Shown here one piece after another: positions 1 to 9,068 of a stretch of 64,000 bases of DNA. The DNA is from Neotamlana sedimentorum. GTDB taxonomy: Bacteria; Bacteroidota; Bacteroidia; Flavobacteriales; Flavobacteriaceae. The notes beneath the pieces are model-generated. The model searched no databases. It was not told the DNA's origin and saw only the letters and a list, made by a program, of their open reading frames with translations. Within the stretch, counting starts at the first letter, position 1; each line of letters opens with the position of its first letter. The stretch lies in the NCBI RefSeq assembly GCF_000943565.1, contig NZ_JTDW01000013.1:51977-115976 (forward strand), read 5' to 3'. The translations under genes were made by a program, and so were the position numbers.

Positions 1-455
1 AACCGCTTGTTTTAGTTTACAACGATTTAAAAAATGATTCTAAAGCATTTATAGGAGGCATTGCAAATGCTTTAGAAGCTACTGTAGATTTAAGTAATTT
101 AGATTTATCTAGAAAACACAAATCCTATTCCGAAAAACAATTAAAAGCGATGCAATTTATGGGTAAGTATATTAACATGACCAAACGTCGCGGATTTAAA
201 AACAGCTTTTTAAACTTATTATTTAGGCTGTATTTAGGAACATTACGATATGGAATTCTGCATGGTGCGCGATTATTGCCAGATACCATGTTTTCAAAAT
301 CACCACTTATTAGCAAGAAGGATTTAAAAGAGGTTAAAAAATATTACAAAGAAGAATGGAAGGCTTGTAAAGCTTATAGTACGCGCTTAGTTGTAGACGA
401 AACGCTTGTTGAAATAACCGATTTACAAGAAGATTTAATTTACGGCGGAATATAG
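1..455 (+). CDS. Probable sulfotransferase, C-terminal part (5' end outside window)
   Basis: An open frame runs in from the left edge (frame beginning at base 3) and stops at 455; the first in-window ATG is at 150, but the reading continues upstream without a stop, so the gene is cut by the window. The N-terminal visible part reads LVYNDLKNDSKAFIGGIANAL, which resembles the late 'YEDL..dp...l..la.fL' block of sulfotransferases that follows the PAPS-binding region. The rest is basic and lysine-rich. The PAPS-binding P-loop would lie outside the window and cannot be checked. It ends 2 bases from the convergent DUF6122 gene. The family call is an inference from one block. Confidence 0.5.
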   Translation, partial: PLVLVYNDLKNDSKAFIGGIANALEATVDLSNLDLSRKHKSYSEKQLKAMQFMGKYINMTKRRGFKNSFLNLLFRLYLGTLRYGILHGARLLPDTMFSKSPLISKKDLKEVKKYYKEEWKACKAYSTRLVVDETLVEITDLQEDLIYGGI

Positions 456-456
456 C

Positions 457-765
457 TTACATAAAAAGGCAATCTAAAATATCGGCAATAATGTGAATTA
501 CGAGGCCTAAGGCCACTAATCGCGATTTTTTAGGTACTAGAAGAAATATATAAAACAAAATAGTAAACCCAGAATGTAACGGATGATAGCCAATACTACA
601 ACGACCCGAGTCGAAAATTGGTGTGGCTAATAAATGGTCTAAATCTATTAATATTCCAGCAACCATGGTTAGGTAGGCAATTTTCCAGTTGGCTTTATAA
701 AACAATAAAGCAATTACAAGTGGTAATAAAAAGTGTGTGCCGTAATGTACAATGGGTTGTAGCAT
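457..765 (-). CDS. DUF6122 family small membrane protein
   Basis: This 102-residue protein has about four hydrophobic segments and the motif LIDLDHLLATPIFD followed by RCSIGYHPLHS. The Asp/His-rich motif is typical of DUF6122, a flavobacterial family distantly like the YdjM/LexA-regulated membrane-bound metal-dependent hydrolases; the D-x-D-H and H-x-x-H groups could bind metal. Its start (765) touches the stop of the WbqC-like gene, so it is probably the last gene of the parA operon. The biochemical function is unknown. Confidence 0.75.
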   Translation of the reverse strand: MLQPIVHYGTHFLLPLVIALLFYKANWKIAYLTMVAGILIDLDHLLATPIFDSGRCSIGYHPLHSGFTILFYIFLLVPKKSRLVALGLVIHIIADILDCLFM

Positions 766-1388
766 TATATTGCATTTAGTTGCTGAGACTCTAAATAATT
801 TAAGGCATTTGGGCCTTCGTTAAATAGTAAATCCAGAATACTTAAATTGGGTATAAAACCGTGTTTACTGCTAAAAACTTGGGTGTAGCTATCAAAGTTA
901 GGCGTGCTTTCCTTTTTTGCATTAACTAGTGGTCTAAAATCTGTTTTATCGTTTATTTCTTTTTGATAAGTTTCAGATTTAGTAAAATTTAAATCCAATT
1001 GTAAACAATCACAAATTACCTCAAAACACTTCAAATTAAAATCTAGAATATAGTCTTGTTTTGTTGTAAATAATGGTTGTAATTCATCTTCATAAAATTC
1101 AAAAAAAGGTGAAGTTTTGTAAGCCGATTCTAAAGATTTCCAATGATTAAGTTGCCATTTTTCTTCATTAAAAATTTTAACGTCGCGGTATTTTTGTCTG
1201 TTTTTTTGCGAGTAACTAACTGGAATATTTAAAGTAAGTTTTCCGTTTGCGCCGTAAATATTTGTACGATTACGGTAGGTTTGTTTTATAAAATTATCAT
1301 CCATTTCAAAACATACTTCGTCTGCATTTGCCATAGCAACAAAGTGTTTAATGTTTGGAAAATATGTTGGGTGGATAATAATGTTCAT
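765..1388 (-). CDS. WbqC-like family protein
   Basis: A 207-residue soluble protein with the WbqC family opening (HPTYFPNIKHF, then a short stretch ending in NRTNIYGANG, and the 'KWQLNHWKSLESAYKTSPFF' block). WbqC-like proteins occur in O-antigen clusters and in Bacteroidota next to lepB; a role in sugar-nucleotide or amide chemistry has been suggested but not proven. The position between signal peptidase I and DUF6122 matches a conserved flavobacterial gene order. A 20-bp palindrome lies just upstream, between it and lepB. Confidence 0.8.
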   Translation of the reverse strand: MNIIIHPTYFPNIKHFVAMANADEVCFEMDDNFIKQTYRNRTNIYGANGKLTLNIPVSYSQKNRQKYRDVKIFNEEKWQLNHWKSLESAYKTSPFFEFYEDELQPLFTTKQDYILDFNLKCFEVICDCLQLDLNFTKSETYQKEINDKTDFRPLVNAKKESTPNFDSYTQVFSSKHGFIPNLSILDLLFNEGPNALNYLESQQLNAI

Positions 1389-1395
1389 AATCTAA

Positions 1396-1415
1396 ATTCC
1401 CACTATAGTGGGAAT
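1396..1415. repeat. Perfect 20-bp palindrome between lepB and the WbqC-like gene
   Basis: ATTCCCACTATAGTGGGAAT is a perfect inverted repeat. It sits in the 92-base gap inside an otherwise tight minus-strand operon. It would form a GC-capped hairpin in the mRNA. Similar TTCCC...GGGAA palindromes are, from recollection, scattered between genes in flavobacterial genomes as REP-like elements; this copy is not followed by a T-tract on either strand, so a simple intrinsic terminator is less likely. Confidence 0.75.
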
Positions 1416-1480
1416 CTTAATAGAAGTTGTCTTAATGTTTTAAATCGCTTAAAGTGTATGAAGTGTTTCGATAGTTTTTG

Positions 1481-3052
1481 TTATTCTGCCTTCTTACGCT
1501 TACGCCATTGGCTAAACCCAAAATAAGCAGCTATTAAAACTAAAAATGGAATTAAGAAAGAGGTTGCTTTTCCAGTACCAGAAACGGTTGTAAAAAAGCG
1601 TTTCCAACGTGGGCTAGAGCCATCCCAACTCATCCAAATAAACACCGGTTTACCAACCACATGGCTAAACGGTACAAATCCCCACGCACGAGCATCGATA
1701 GAGTTGTGGCGGTTATCGCCCATCATCCAATAATAATTTTGTTTAAAGGTGTAGCTGTTGGCCACTTCACCATTTATTAAAATTTGGTTGCCGTTTACGC
1801 TTAAGGTATTGCCTTCGTATTCTGTAATGGCACGTTTATAAAGTGGTAAATTATCTACTGTAATTGCTATACTTTTTCCTTCTTCAGGAATATAAAGTGG
1901 TCCAAACTGATCTATATTCCAGTTGTAATTTGGGTCATGCGGAAAAATACTAGGATCGCGCTCGCCTTTTTCTTTTATGTTGGGCGTAATGCTAACTACA
2001 TTTGGGTTGTTTTTAAATTTGGCTAATGCTTCATCTGAAATAGCTGAAAAATAATAGGTGTTTTGGTTATTTATAATTCCAAAACCATCAGTAATATCGT
2101 AGCGATCTTTTAAGTATTTTGGGTTAAACTGACTCGTTTTAGGCTGTACAAAATAGCTAAATTGTAAGTGAGCTCTATCCGGTAGTTCGTTTTTCTTTCC
2201 GTTAATATAAACAAAACCATCGCGAACTTCTAAAGTATCACCAGCAACACCAACACAACGTTTAACTAAGTTGGTTTTTTTATCGATTGGCTTGTAGTAA
2301 TTACGATCTGGATGAAAATTATTCATATCTAAAAGCGTATCGGCTGGTTGGTTAAATACTACAATATCGTTACGCTCTATTTTTTCAAATCCAGGAATGC
2401 GTAAATATGGTAGTTGTAACAAGTTTTTCCATGACTTACTATCCTTATGGTCGTCGAATAAATACGATTTCTTTTGTAATATAGGAATAGTGTCGTGTAC
2501 CATTGGAGCAGCTACAGTTGTGTTTGGTACACGCGCACCGTAGTGAAATTTACTAACAAATAAAAAGTCGCCAACTAGCAACGATTTTTCTAGGGACGAC
2601 GACGGAATAGTAAATGGCTGTATAAAATAAGTGTGTACAATAGTTGCAGCCACGATAGCGAATAAAATAGAACTTGTCCATTCACCAGAACCAGATTTTG
2701 GTTGTAAACTCCTGTTCTCAATATAACTTACATCTGCAACATAATTTAAATAGTAGTTGTAAAAACCTAAGGTTAAAACAGCAAGGGCAGTGTCTAAATG
2801 AGTGTTTTTACCAAAACTTCTGGCAGTTTCTACCCAAACTACAATAAACATGATTAGGTTTACAATGGGTAGGAATAATAAAATTGTCCACCACCAAGGG
2901 CGGTTAATTATTTTCATTAAAATTACGGCATTATAAACCGGAACAAATGCTTCCCAAGCTTGTTTACCTGCTTTAATATAAAGTTTCCAGGTGCCTAAAC
3001 CATGAATTACTTGAATAATTAAAAAGAAAATAAACCACTGAGACCAAGTCAT
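1481..3052 (-). CDS. lepB: Signal peptidase I (long Bacteroidota form)
   Basis: This 523-residue protein cleaves signal peptides of exported proteins at the inner membrane. The N-terminal ~110 residues carry hydrophobic segments resembling the DUF5684-type extension common in Bacteroidota. The peptidase domain begins near residue 125 with a membrane anchor and the IPSSSLEKSLLVGD box (nucleophile Ser about 153). The general-base lysine is in VKRCVGVAGD (Lys about 264), and the MMGDNRHNSIDARAWG box lies near the C-terminus, followed by a final membrane segment and a basic tail. It is much longer than the 324-residue E. coli enzyme because of insertions between the Ser and Lys boxes and after. 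It lies between dapB and the WbqC-like gene in the parA operon. Confidence 0.96.
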   Translation of the reverse strand: MTWSQWFIFFLIIQVIHGLGTWKLYIKAGKQAWEAFVPVYNAVILMKIINRPWWWTILLFLPIVNLIMFIVVWVETARSFGKNTHLDTALAVLTLGFYNYYLNYVADVSYIENRSLQPKSGSGEWTSSILFAIVAATIVHTYFIQPFTIPSSSLEKSLLVGDFLFVSKFHYGARVPNTTVAAPMVHDTIPILQKKSYLFDDHKDSKSWKNLLQLPYLRIPGFEKIERNDIVVFNQPADTLLDMNNFHPDRNYYKPIDKKTNLVKRCVGVAGDTLEVRDGFVYINGKKNELPDRAHLQFSYFVQPKTSQFNPKYLKDRYDITDGFGIINNQNTYYFSAISDEALAKFKNNPNVVSITPNIKEKGERDPSIFPHDPNYNWNIDQFGPLYIPEEGKSIAITVDNLPLYKRAITEYEGNTLSVNGNQILINGEVANSYTFKQNYYWMMGDNRHNSIDARAWGFVPFSHVVGKPVFIWMSWDGSSPRWKRFFTTVSGTGKATSFLIPFLVLIAAYFGFSQWRKRKKAE

Positions 3053-3117
3053 AATTTTAAATTTTTATTGTTTTGTTAGTGCTATACTGAATTTATTAGT
3101 TACAAACTTAAGTAGTT

Positions 3118-3822
3118 TTAACCAATATTTAACACGTCGTTCATAGTAAATACACCTGTTTTGCCAATAATCCATTCGGCAGCGATTACTGCTCCTAGTG
3201 CAAAGCCTTGGCGGTTATGGGCAACGTGGTCTATGGTTATGGTGTCTACTTCGCTAGCGTAAGTAATGGTATGTGTACCTGGAACATCTTCAATACGTTT
3301 TGCTGTAATTGGAATTATGTTTTCTCCGTTTTCATCTAATTTCCAATCGCTAAAATTATTATTGTTTGAAATTATATCGTTGGCTAAAGAAATAGCAGTA
3401 CCGCTTGGTGCATCAAGTTTTTGGGTGTGATGAATTTCTTCCATTGAAACGTTGTATTGTTTTAAGTTACTCATCATTTTTGCTAAGTACTTATTCATTT
3501 CAAAGAAAATATTAACTCCTAAACTAAAATTTGATGCATAAATAAATGCGCCTTTTTTTTCGTTACATAAGGCAACAGCATTGTCGAAATTATCTAGCCA
3601 ACCAGTAGTGCCTGAAATTACAGGAACACCATTATTTAAGCAGTTAGAAATATTATTAAAAGCCACGTTTGGAATACTAAAGTCTATAGCAACATCGGCC
3701 AGTGTAATATCGTAATCGGTGTTGTCTTTGTCTATTTTTAAAACAATTTCATGTCCGCGGTTAATGGCAATTTGTTCAATGGTTTTGCCCATTTTTCCGT
3801 ATCCTAGTAAAGCTATTTTCAT
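3118..3822 (-). CDS. dapB: 4-hydroxy-tetrahydrodipicolinate reductase
   Basis: DapB reduces hydroxy-tetrahydrodipicolinate with NAD(P)H in the diaminopimelate/lysine pathway, feeding peptidoglycan synthesis. The N-terminus has the Rossmann motif GYGKMG (residues 8-13). The catalytic block EIHHTQKLDAPSGTA (about 129-143) holds the His/Lys pair (His131, Lys135). GTTGW (71-75) is the usual nucleotide-site loop. The 234-residue length is at the short end of the family, as usual in Bacteroidota. It is co-oriented with DUF5683 upstream and lepB downstream. Confidence 0.96.
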   Translation of the reverse strand: MKIALLGYGKMGKTIEQIAINRGHEIVLKIDKDNTDYDITLADVAIDFSIPNVAFNNISNCLNNGVPVISGTTGWLDNFDNAVALCNEKKGAFIYASNFSLGVNIFFEMNKYLAKMMSNLKQYNVSMEEIHHTQKLDAPSGTAISLANDIISNNNNFSDWKLDENGENIIPITAKRIEDVPGTHTITYASEVDTITIDHVAHNRQGFALGAVIAAEWIIGKTGVFTMNDVLNIG

Positions 3823-3854
3823 ATGTTTATAATGGTAATTCTGTTTTATAAAGG

Positions 3855-4487
3855 CTAAAACTTAAAATTTAATGTAAGGCCTAAATTATTTGTAGCGTTA
3901 ATTTCATTAAACTCGTAATGTGGGGCCAAAGATAAGTTTTCATCTACGTTGTATTGCATTAAATGCGCATCAACATTAGCATCAATTATGTTTAAAGCAT
4001 ATAAACCAATAGTTACTAATAATGAAATTTCTTTTTGTTGTTTGTAAAAATCTTGCGCAGTTTCAAGATTGTCTGTAGATATTCTAGGCTCGTCTAATAG
4101 TGTTCCATTGGTATCGTAATAAAATTCATCATTTGTAAAACCTGCAAGTCTACTTTTATAAGCATCACGGTAACGATTGTACTGTTTGTTATTATCAATA
4201 TAAAAATATAGCCCTGTACCAAGTGCCGCATAAACTAATGGAACTTTCCAGTATTTTTTGTTGTACACTTGGCCTAAACCTGGTAAAATGGCCGAGAAAA
4301 AGGCGGCTTTTGCTGGTCGTAAGGCATCAATAGGTTCTCGAATTTCAAAAATAGAATCGATAACGACTTCTTCTGGAAGTTGTTGTTTTTTTGATTCTTT
4401 GGTTTTGTTTTCGTTTTGAGCTAGTAATGAAAAACTACAGAATAAAAATAAAAGACTTGCTATTACGGTTTTATTTAGCACCTTCAA
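3855..4487 (-). CDS. DUF5683 domain protein, exported
   Basis: The 210-residue protein begins with a signal peptide (LLFLFCSFSLLAQ) and carries the DUF5683 core: AAFFSAILPGLGQVYNKKYWK followed by hydrophobic segments. Family members are found beside parB in Bacteroidota; no biochemical role is established that I know of. Its start overlaps the 3' end of parB by 17 bases, which implies translational coupling. Placement in the cell envelope is inferred from the signal peptide and membrane segments. Confidence 0.85.
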   Translation of the reverse strand: MKVLNKTVIASLLFLFCSFSLLAQNENKTKESKKQQLPEEVVIDSIFEIREPIDALRPAKAAFFSAILPGLGQVYNKKYWKVPLVYAALGTGLYFYIDNNKQYNRYRDAYKSRLAGFTNDEFYYDTNGTLLDEPRISTDNLETAQDFYKQQKEISLLVTIGLYALNIIDANVDAHLMQYNVDENLSLAPHYEFNEINATNNLGLTLNFKF

Positions 4488-5376
4488 CTAATTTTTTAAT
4501 ACGGTTAAAATCTTCTTCGGAATGAAAGGGAATAGTAATTTTTCCTTTACCGTTTTTAGAGACTTTAACGTCAATTTTATGCCCAAAGTATTCCGAAAAC
4601 GAATTAATTCCGGTTTTTATAAACGTCGGTATGTCATTATCTGCTTTACTTGCAGAAGCATTATTGCTTGGGGAGTTTATATTACGAACCATATTTTCGG
4701 TATCTCTAACCGATAACTTTTTGGTAAGAATACTTTCGTAAATATCAAGCTGTATACTGGTGTCGTCTATGGCAATTAAAGCGCGACCATGACCCATAGA
4801 TATAAAGCCATCACGCATACCTGTTTGAATAATAGGATCTAATTTTAATAAACGCAAATAATTAGTAATGGTTGAGCGTTTTTTGCCTACGCGCTCACTC
4901 ATTTGTTCTTGGGTTAAATTTATCTCGTCGATTAAACGTTGGTATGATAATGCAATTTCAATAGGATCTAAATCTTGACGTTGAATGTTTTCAACCAAGG
5001 CCATTTCTAGCGATTCTTGGTCGTTGGCTATTCTTACATAGGCAGGAATAGTTTCAAGATTAATTAATTTTGAAGCTCTAAAACGACGTTCACCAGAAAC
5101 CAATTGGTATTTGTTATGTGCCATCTTTCTAACCGTAATAGGTTGAATGATGCCTAACTCTCTTATTGAAGATGCTAATTCGCGTAATGATTCTTCACTA
5201 AAATTTGTTCGTGGTTGAAACGGATTAACTTCAATATGCTCTAAATCTAATTCAACTATATTGCCAATAACTTTATCAGCATTTTTATCTTGTGCTGACT
5301 GGATATCGTTATCCGGATCTTTTAATAAGGCCGATAAGCCTCTTCCTAAAGCTTGTTTCTTGTTTGCCTTCGCCAT
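4471..5376 (-). CDS. parB: Chromosome partitioning protein ParB
   Basis: ParB is the CTP-dependent centromere-binding clamp that loads at parS and works with ParA and SMC. In this 301-residue protein the N-terminal ParB/Spo0J nuclease-like fold includes the NPFQPR motif and the GERRFRAS box that binds CTP. A central helix-turn-helix follows (LTQEQMSERVGKKRSTITNYLRL), then a linker rich in Ser/Asn and a short C-terminal dimerisation domain. It starts 4 bases after the parA stop. I did not find a convincing parS (TGTTnCACGTGnAACA) in the window, which is not unusual because sites can lie elsewhere. Confidence 0.97.
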   Translation of the reverse strand: MAKANKKQALGRGLSALLKDPDNDIQSAQDKNADKVIGNIVELDLEHIEVNPFQPRTNFSEESLRELASSIRELGIIQPITVRKMAHNKYQLVSGERRFRASKLINLETIPAYVRIANDQESLEMALVENIQRQDLDPIEIALSYQRLIDEINLTQEQMSERVGKKRSTITNYLRLLKLDPIIQTGMRDGFISMGHGRALIAIDDTSIQLDIYESILTKKLSVRDTENMVRNINSPSNNASASKADNDIPTFIKTGINSFSEYFGHKIDVKVSKNGKGKITIPFHSEEDFNRIKKLVEGAK

Positions 5377-5380
5377 AATT

Positions 5381-6145
5381 TTAGGAGTTTTTAGTAATAA
5401 TTTCTTTGGCCAAACTTAAGTAATTATTTGCACCTTTACTTGAGGCATCAAAATTAATAATACTTTCACCATAACTTGGGGCTTCACTTAAACGTACATT
5501 ACGCTGAATAATAGTTTGAAATACCATATCATTAAAGTGCTTTTGTACTTCTTCTACCACTTGATTAGATAGTCTTAAACGTGCATCGTACATGGTAAGT
5601 AATAAGCCTTCAATATCTAAATCTTGATTATGTATTTTTTGTACACTTTTTATGGTATTTAATAATTTACCCAGACCCTCAAGTGCAAAATATTCGCACT
5701 GAATAGGTATAATTACGGAATCTGCTGCAGTTAGTGCGTTTAGCGTTAATAAACCAAGCGATGGCGCACAATCTATTAAAATATAATCGTAGTCGCTTTT
5801 AATGTCATTTAAAGCTTTTTTTAACATGTACTCACGATTATCTTTATCTACTAATTCAATTTCAATTGCTACCAAGTCAATATGTGCAGGTATAATATCT
5901 AAATTAGGTGTGCTAGTATTTACAATGGCTTCTTTAGGCCCGTGTGAATGTTCTAAAATTTGGTAAGTTCCAATTTCGACTGATTCTACATCAACGCCAA
6001 TTCCTGAAGTGGCATTAGCCTGAGGATCGGCGTCTATAAGCAACACCTTTTTTTCTAAAACACCTAACGAAGCTGCTAAATTAATTGAGGTAGTTGTTTT
6101 TCCAACACCACCTTTTTGGTTAGCAATTGCTATAATTTTACCCAT
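5381..6145 (-). CDS. parA: Chromosome partitioning ATPase ParA (Soj-type)
   Basis: The 254-residue MinD/ParA-type ATPase has the deviant Walker A motif KGGVGKTTT (residues 10-18), LIDADPQANAT (Walker A') and LIDCAPSLGLLTLNAL (Walker B). It binds DNA nonspecifically when ATP-bound and positions the ParB-bound origin region. It is the first gene of the minus-strand operon. The 268-base region upstream is shared with the divergent PL6 alginate lyase gene. Confidence 0.97.
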   Translation of the reverse strand: MGKIIAIANQKGGVGKTTTSINLAASLGVLEKKVLLIDADPQANATSGIGVDVESVEIGTYQILEHSHGPKEAIVNTSTPNLDIIPAHIDLVAIEIELVDKDNREYMLKKALNDIKSDYDYILIDCAPSLGLLTLNALTAADSVIIPIQCEYFALEGLGKLLNTIKSVQKIHNQDLDIEGLLLTMYDARLRLSNQVVEEVQKHFNDMVFQTIIQRNVRLSEAPSYGESIINFDASSKGANNYLSLAKEIITKNS

Positions 6146-6362
6146 TAATTAGTTTGGTTTTGTTAGGGGTAAAAATACGATTATTTATTAGTAATAAAAA
6201 CGGAACTTGTTAACAAATTGGTAAACAAATTATGGCAAAGGAATTTAGCTTGGTTTAAAATAGAAAAAATGGTTTTGAAGTTATTTTTAAGCATAGTATG
6301 CGCTTAAACGATTTTTTTGTGAAAAATATCCATAATCTACCTGTTGAGATTAAAATTTAAGC

Positions 6363-6394
6363 TATTTTTGGTAAACCAAATTGGGTAACCAATT
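6363..6394 (+). promoter_or_regulatory. Promoter -7 box overlapping a GntR-type operator (PL6 gene)
   Basis: TATTTTTG (6363-6370) fits the Bacteroidota -7 box TAnnTTTG. It runs straight into TTGGTAAACCAA (6368-6379) and a second palindromic unit TTGGGTAACCAA (6381-6392). The transcription start would fall inside the operator, so bound regulator should block initiation. The same arrangement recurs at 9094, 12650 and 21544. The PL6 ATG is about 20 bases downstream. Assignment to the GntR protein at 21591 is inferred from location and the palindromic TGGTnnACCA core. Confidence 0.7.
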
Positions 6395-6413
6395 AAACTA
6401 AACTTAAACTAAA

Positions 6414-9041
6414 ATGACAATCAGAAGACTAATTGGTGGTTTCTCTACGAAATCACTATTTCAAAATCTAGTGCTTTTGCTCGCAATGTTGTTTGCTACG
6501 AGCATAACTTCTCAAAATTTTACCGATGCCGATGACTTAAAAAGTGCTGTTAATGCTGCGACAAATGGCGGGACTTTTATAGTTTCAAACGGATCTTATA
6601 CAGATTTTGAGGCAACTTTCGAGAATATGGCATCCGAGAGTGAACCTATTGTTATTAAAGCTGAAACTGTTGGTGGTGTTACATTAACAGGAGAGTCATC
6701 ATTTGTGTTAAAAAAATCATCACACATAACTATTGAGGGTTTTGTGTTTAATGTGGTTGATGCAGGAACCATTATTAAACTAGAAGGCTGTAATAATATT
6801 CGCATTAGCAGAAATGTTTTTGAGCAAAGTACAACCAGTTCTGCCAAGTGGCTTTATATTGGTGGTGTTTGGGACGACACCGTTTATCCGTTTCAATACC
6901 CAAGTCATAACAATCGTATAGATCATAATATCTTTAAAAATAAATCCAATTTGGGGAATTATTTAACAATAGACGGGTCTACAGACGATGCGAGTGACAC
7001 GCCTTACCAATCGCAATACGACAGAATCGATCATAATTATTTTTATAGCAACGGGCCGAGGGCGACTAACGAGCAGGAATCTATTAGAATTGGTTGGAGC
7101 GAAATGTCGCAATCTAGTGGTTATACTACAGTAGAATTTAATTTATTTGAAGATTGTGATGGCGACCCCGAAATTATTTCGGTAAAATCGTGCGACAACC
7201 TAATTAGGCATAATACCTTCTTAAAAAGTTATGGAACGTTGTCCTTAAGACATGGAAATAGAAATAGAGTAGAAGGTAATTACTTTTTTGGAGGCGGAAA
7301 AACTATTGGAAGTTCAAGTACAGGATCTAGTTTATATACTGGTGGAATTCGTATTTATGGTACCGATCATGTAATAATTAATAATTATATGGAAGGCTTA
7401 ACAGGTACCCGTTGGGATGCGCCAATTACTTTAACGTTAGGAGATGCCATTGATGGGCAAAGCACCAGTTGGAGTAAGCATTTTAGGGCTGAAGACGTGG
7501 TGATTGCCTATAATACTTTGGTTAATAATAGTCATGGTATTGAAATTGGGTACGACAATAATGATGCTTATAATAAAGATTTAGAAAATATTACTATTGC
7601 TAATAACCTAATTACAGGTTCTGAAAATGCAATGGTGGAAATTGTTGATACTAATAACGACCAAGGCGATAAAATAACATGGATAAATAATTTAATGTAT
7701 CCAACAGGTAGCGCGCAATTGCTAGTTGGCGCTACAAGCACGAGCTTTGATACGACCGAGGTTATAAATGAAAATCCGTATTTGGATTTTGATGAGACAG
7801 AAGGTGTGTACAGAACCACTGTATATACGCCGCTTTATGCTAGCGGAATTTCAGAATCTATTACCGAAGATATCGAAGGGCAATCTAGAGCGACCGCAAG
7901 TAATCCAGGAGCCGATAATTTTAGCGCTGAAAGTGTTAGGTATGCGCCTTTAACAACCGACGATGTTGGGCCATTTGCTTATGAGGATGGAGAAGAAACC
8001 GAAACGCTTTATGTGTCTACTATTTCGGCATTTGAAGTGGAAGGTGGAATGGCGACAGTAACTATAACATCTAATTTAGACTGGACGGTAAGTGAAACAG
8101 CCGATTGGGTGTCTATTTCTTCAACTTCTGGAAGTAATAATGGAAGTTTTACTATAACGGTTGATGAGAATACGACCACCGAAGATCGTTCGGCATCTAT
8201 TGAGGTTGTAGGAGGAACACTTTCTCGAACAATTACAGTAAACCAAATTGCGGCAGATTTAACTAGTTTGTATACCTTAATAAATACTGGGCAATTTAAC
8301 GATCCGGTTTCGGTTGAATCTTTTTCTAAGGAAGAAGTTAATGAAACAACTAAGTTTAATTACGCAACAAATACTTTAGATAAAGATAATAGTACGGTTT
8401 GGGCTGCAGACGACGGAGCAGTGGTTGCTGGCGACTATAAAGGTGATGGTGAGTATATTATTTATGATTTGGGTTCTGAATACGAGCTCGATTTAATTCA
8501 GTTTACAACTACAAACAAAACCGAATCTTTTGGGTATCAAATTTGGGTGTCAACTTCAGGAGTAAATCCAACCGATTTTTCACGTGTTTTACCAAGCTCG
8601 GGCGATTTAATTTTGACCGCCACCGGAACAACCGATTTTAATCAATATGAAATTGATGCAAACGCACGTTATGTAAAATTAATAGGTTATGGAAGGTTCA
8701 ACGCTGAAGGAAATGTCAGAACAAGTGTTTGGAGTGCTATTGGAGAAATTGAATTTTTTGGTGAATCTAATGCTTTGTCTAATCCGGTGTTTAGTAAAAC
8801 TAATATAAGTATTTATCCTAACCCTATAGCATCTCACTTGGTTGTTAATAATCCAAATTTTGAAGCTACCGAGGTTAAGATTTATAGTTTAAATGGAGAA
8901 TTAATTTTAAAGCAAGAATTAACAGAATTGGTTTCAAGTTTTGATGTTTCCAAGGTTTCTGCAGGAATTTATATTTTAAGTTTTTTTAATAAAAATAAGT
9001 TGCTTGAGTCTAAACGTGTAGTGGTTTCTCAATACAAATAG
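6414..9041 (+). CDS. PL6 family alginate lyase, multidomain, T9SS-secreted
   Basis: This 875-residue enzyme should cleave alginate by beta-elimination. A signal peptide covers about residues 1-33. The PL6 parallel beta-helix (about 36-520) shows EIISVKSCDN with the catalytic Lys (K258) and GTLSLRHGNRNRVEGNYF with the catalytic Arg (R279), plus the family block GGIRIYGTDHVIINNY. Next come a BACON-type domain (about 533-612; DWTVSETADWVSIS), a discoidin/F5-8C-like domain (about 620-785) and a type A T9SS sorting tail beginning IYPNPIAS (about 813). The sorting tail implies surface attachment or release across the outer membrane. It has its own promoter/operator just upstream. PL6 members can act on polyMG or polyM; specificity cannot be read here. 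Confidence 0.93.
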   Translation: MTIRRLIGGFSTKSLFQNLVLLLAMLFATSITSQNFTDADDLKSAVNAATNGGTFIVSNGSYTDFEATFENMASESEPIVIKAETVGGVTLTGESSFVLKKSSHITIEGFVFNVVDAGTIIKLEGCNNIRISRNVFEQSTTSSAKWLYIGGVWDDTVYPFQYPSHNNRIDHNIFKNKSNLGNYLTIDGSTDDASDTPYQSQYDRIDHNYFYSNGPRATNEQESIRIGWSEMSQSSGYTTVEFNLFEDCDGDPEIISVKSCDNLIRHNTFLKSYGTLSLRHGNRNRVEGNYFFGGGKTIGSSSTGSSLYTGGIRIYGTDHVIINNYMEGLTGTRWDAPITLTLGDAIDGQSTSWSKHFRAEDVVIAYNTLVNNSHGIEIGYDNNDAYNKDLENITIANNLITGSENAMVEIVDTNNDQGDKITWINNLMYPTGSAQLLVGATSTSFDTTEVINENPYLDFDETEGVYRTTVYTPLYASGISESITEDIEGQSRATASNPGADNFSAESVRYAPLTTDDVGPFAYEDGEETETLYVSTISAFEVEGGMATVTITSNLDWTVSETADWVSISSTSGSNNGSFTITVDENTTTEDRSASIEVVGGTLSRTITVNQIAADLTSLYTLINTGQFNDPVSVESFSKEEVNETTKFNYATNTLDKDNSTVWAADDGAVVAGDYKGDGEYIIYDLGSEYELDLIQFTTTNKTESFGYQIWVSTSGVNPTDFSRVLPSSGDLILTATGTTDFNQYEIDANARYVKLIGYGRFNAEGNVRTSVWSAIGEIEFFGESNALSNPVFSKTNISIYPNPIASHLVVNNPNFEATEVKIYSLNGELILKQELTELVSSFDVSKVSAGIYILSFFNKNKLLESKRVVVSQYK

Positions 9042-9068
9042 ATGATCGAGCAATGTTTAATGTTAAAA

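Noticed and set aside
1655..1672. GGTTTACCAACC inside lepB as another GntR operator copy
   Set aside because: It is within coding sequence, lacks the adjacent -7 box and the second half-site, and the housekeeping context does not fit.
8581..8595. CACGTG within TTCACGTGTTTT as a possible parS site
   Set aside because: It does not match the full 16-base parS palindrome and lies inside the PL6 coding region.
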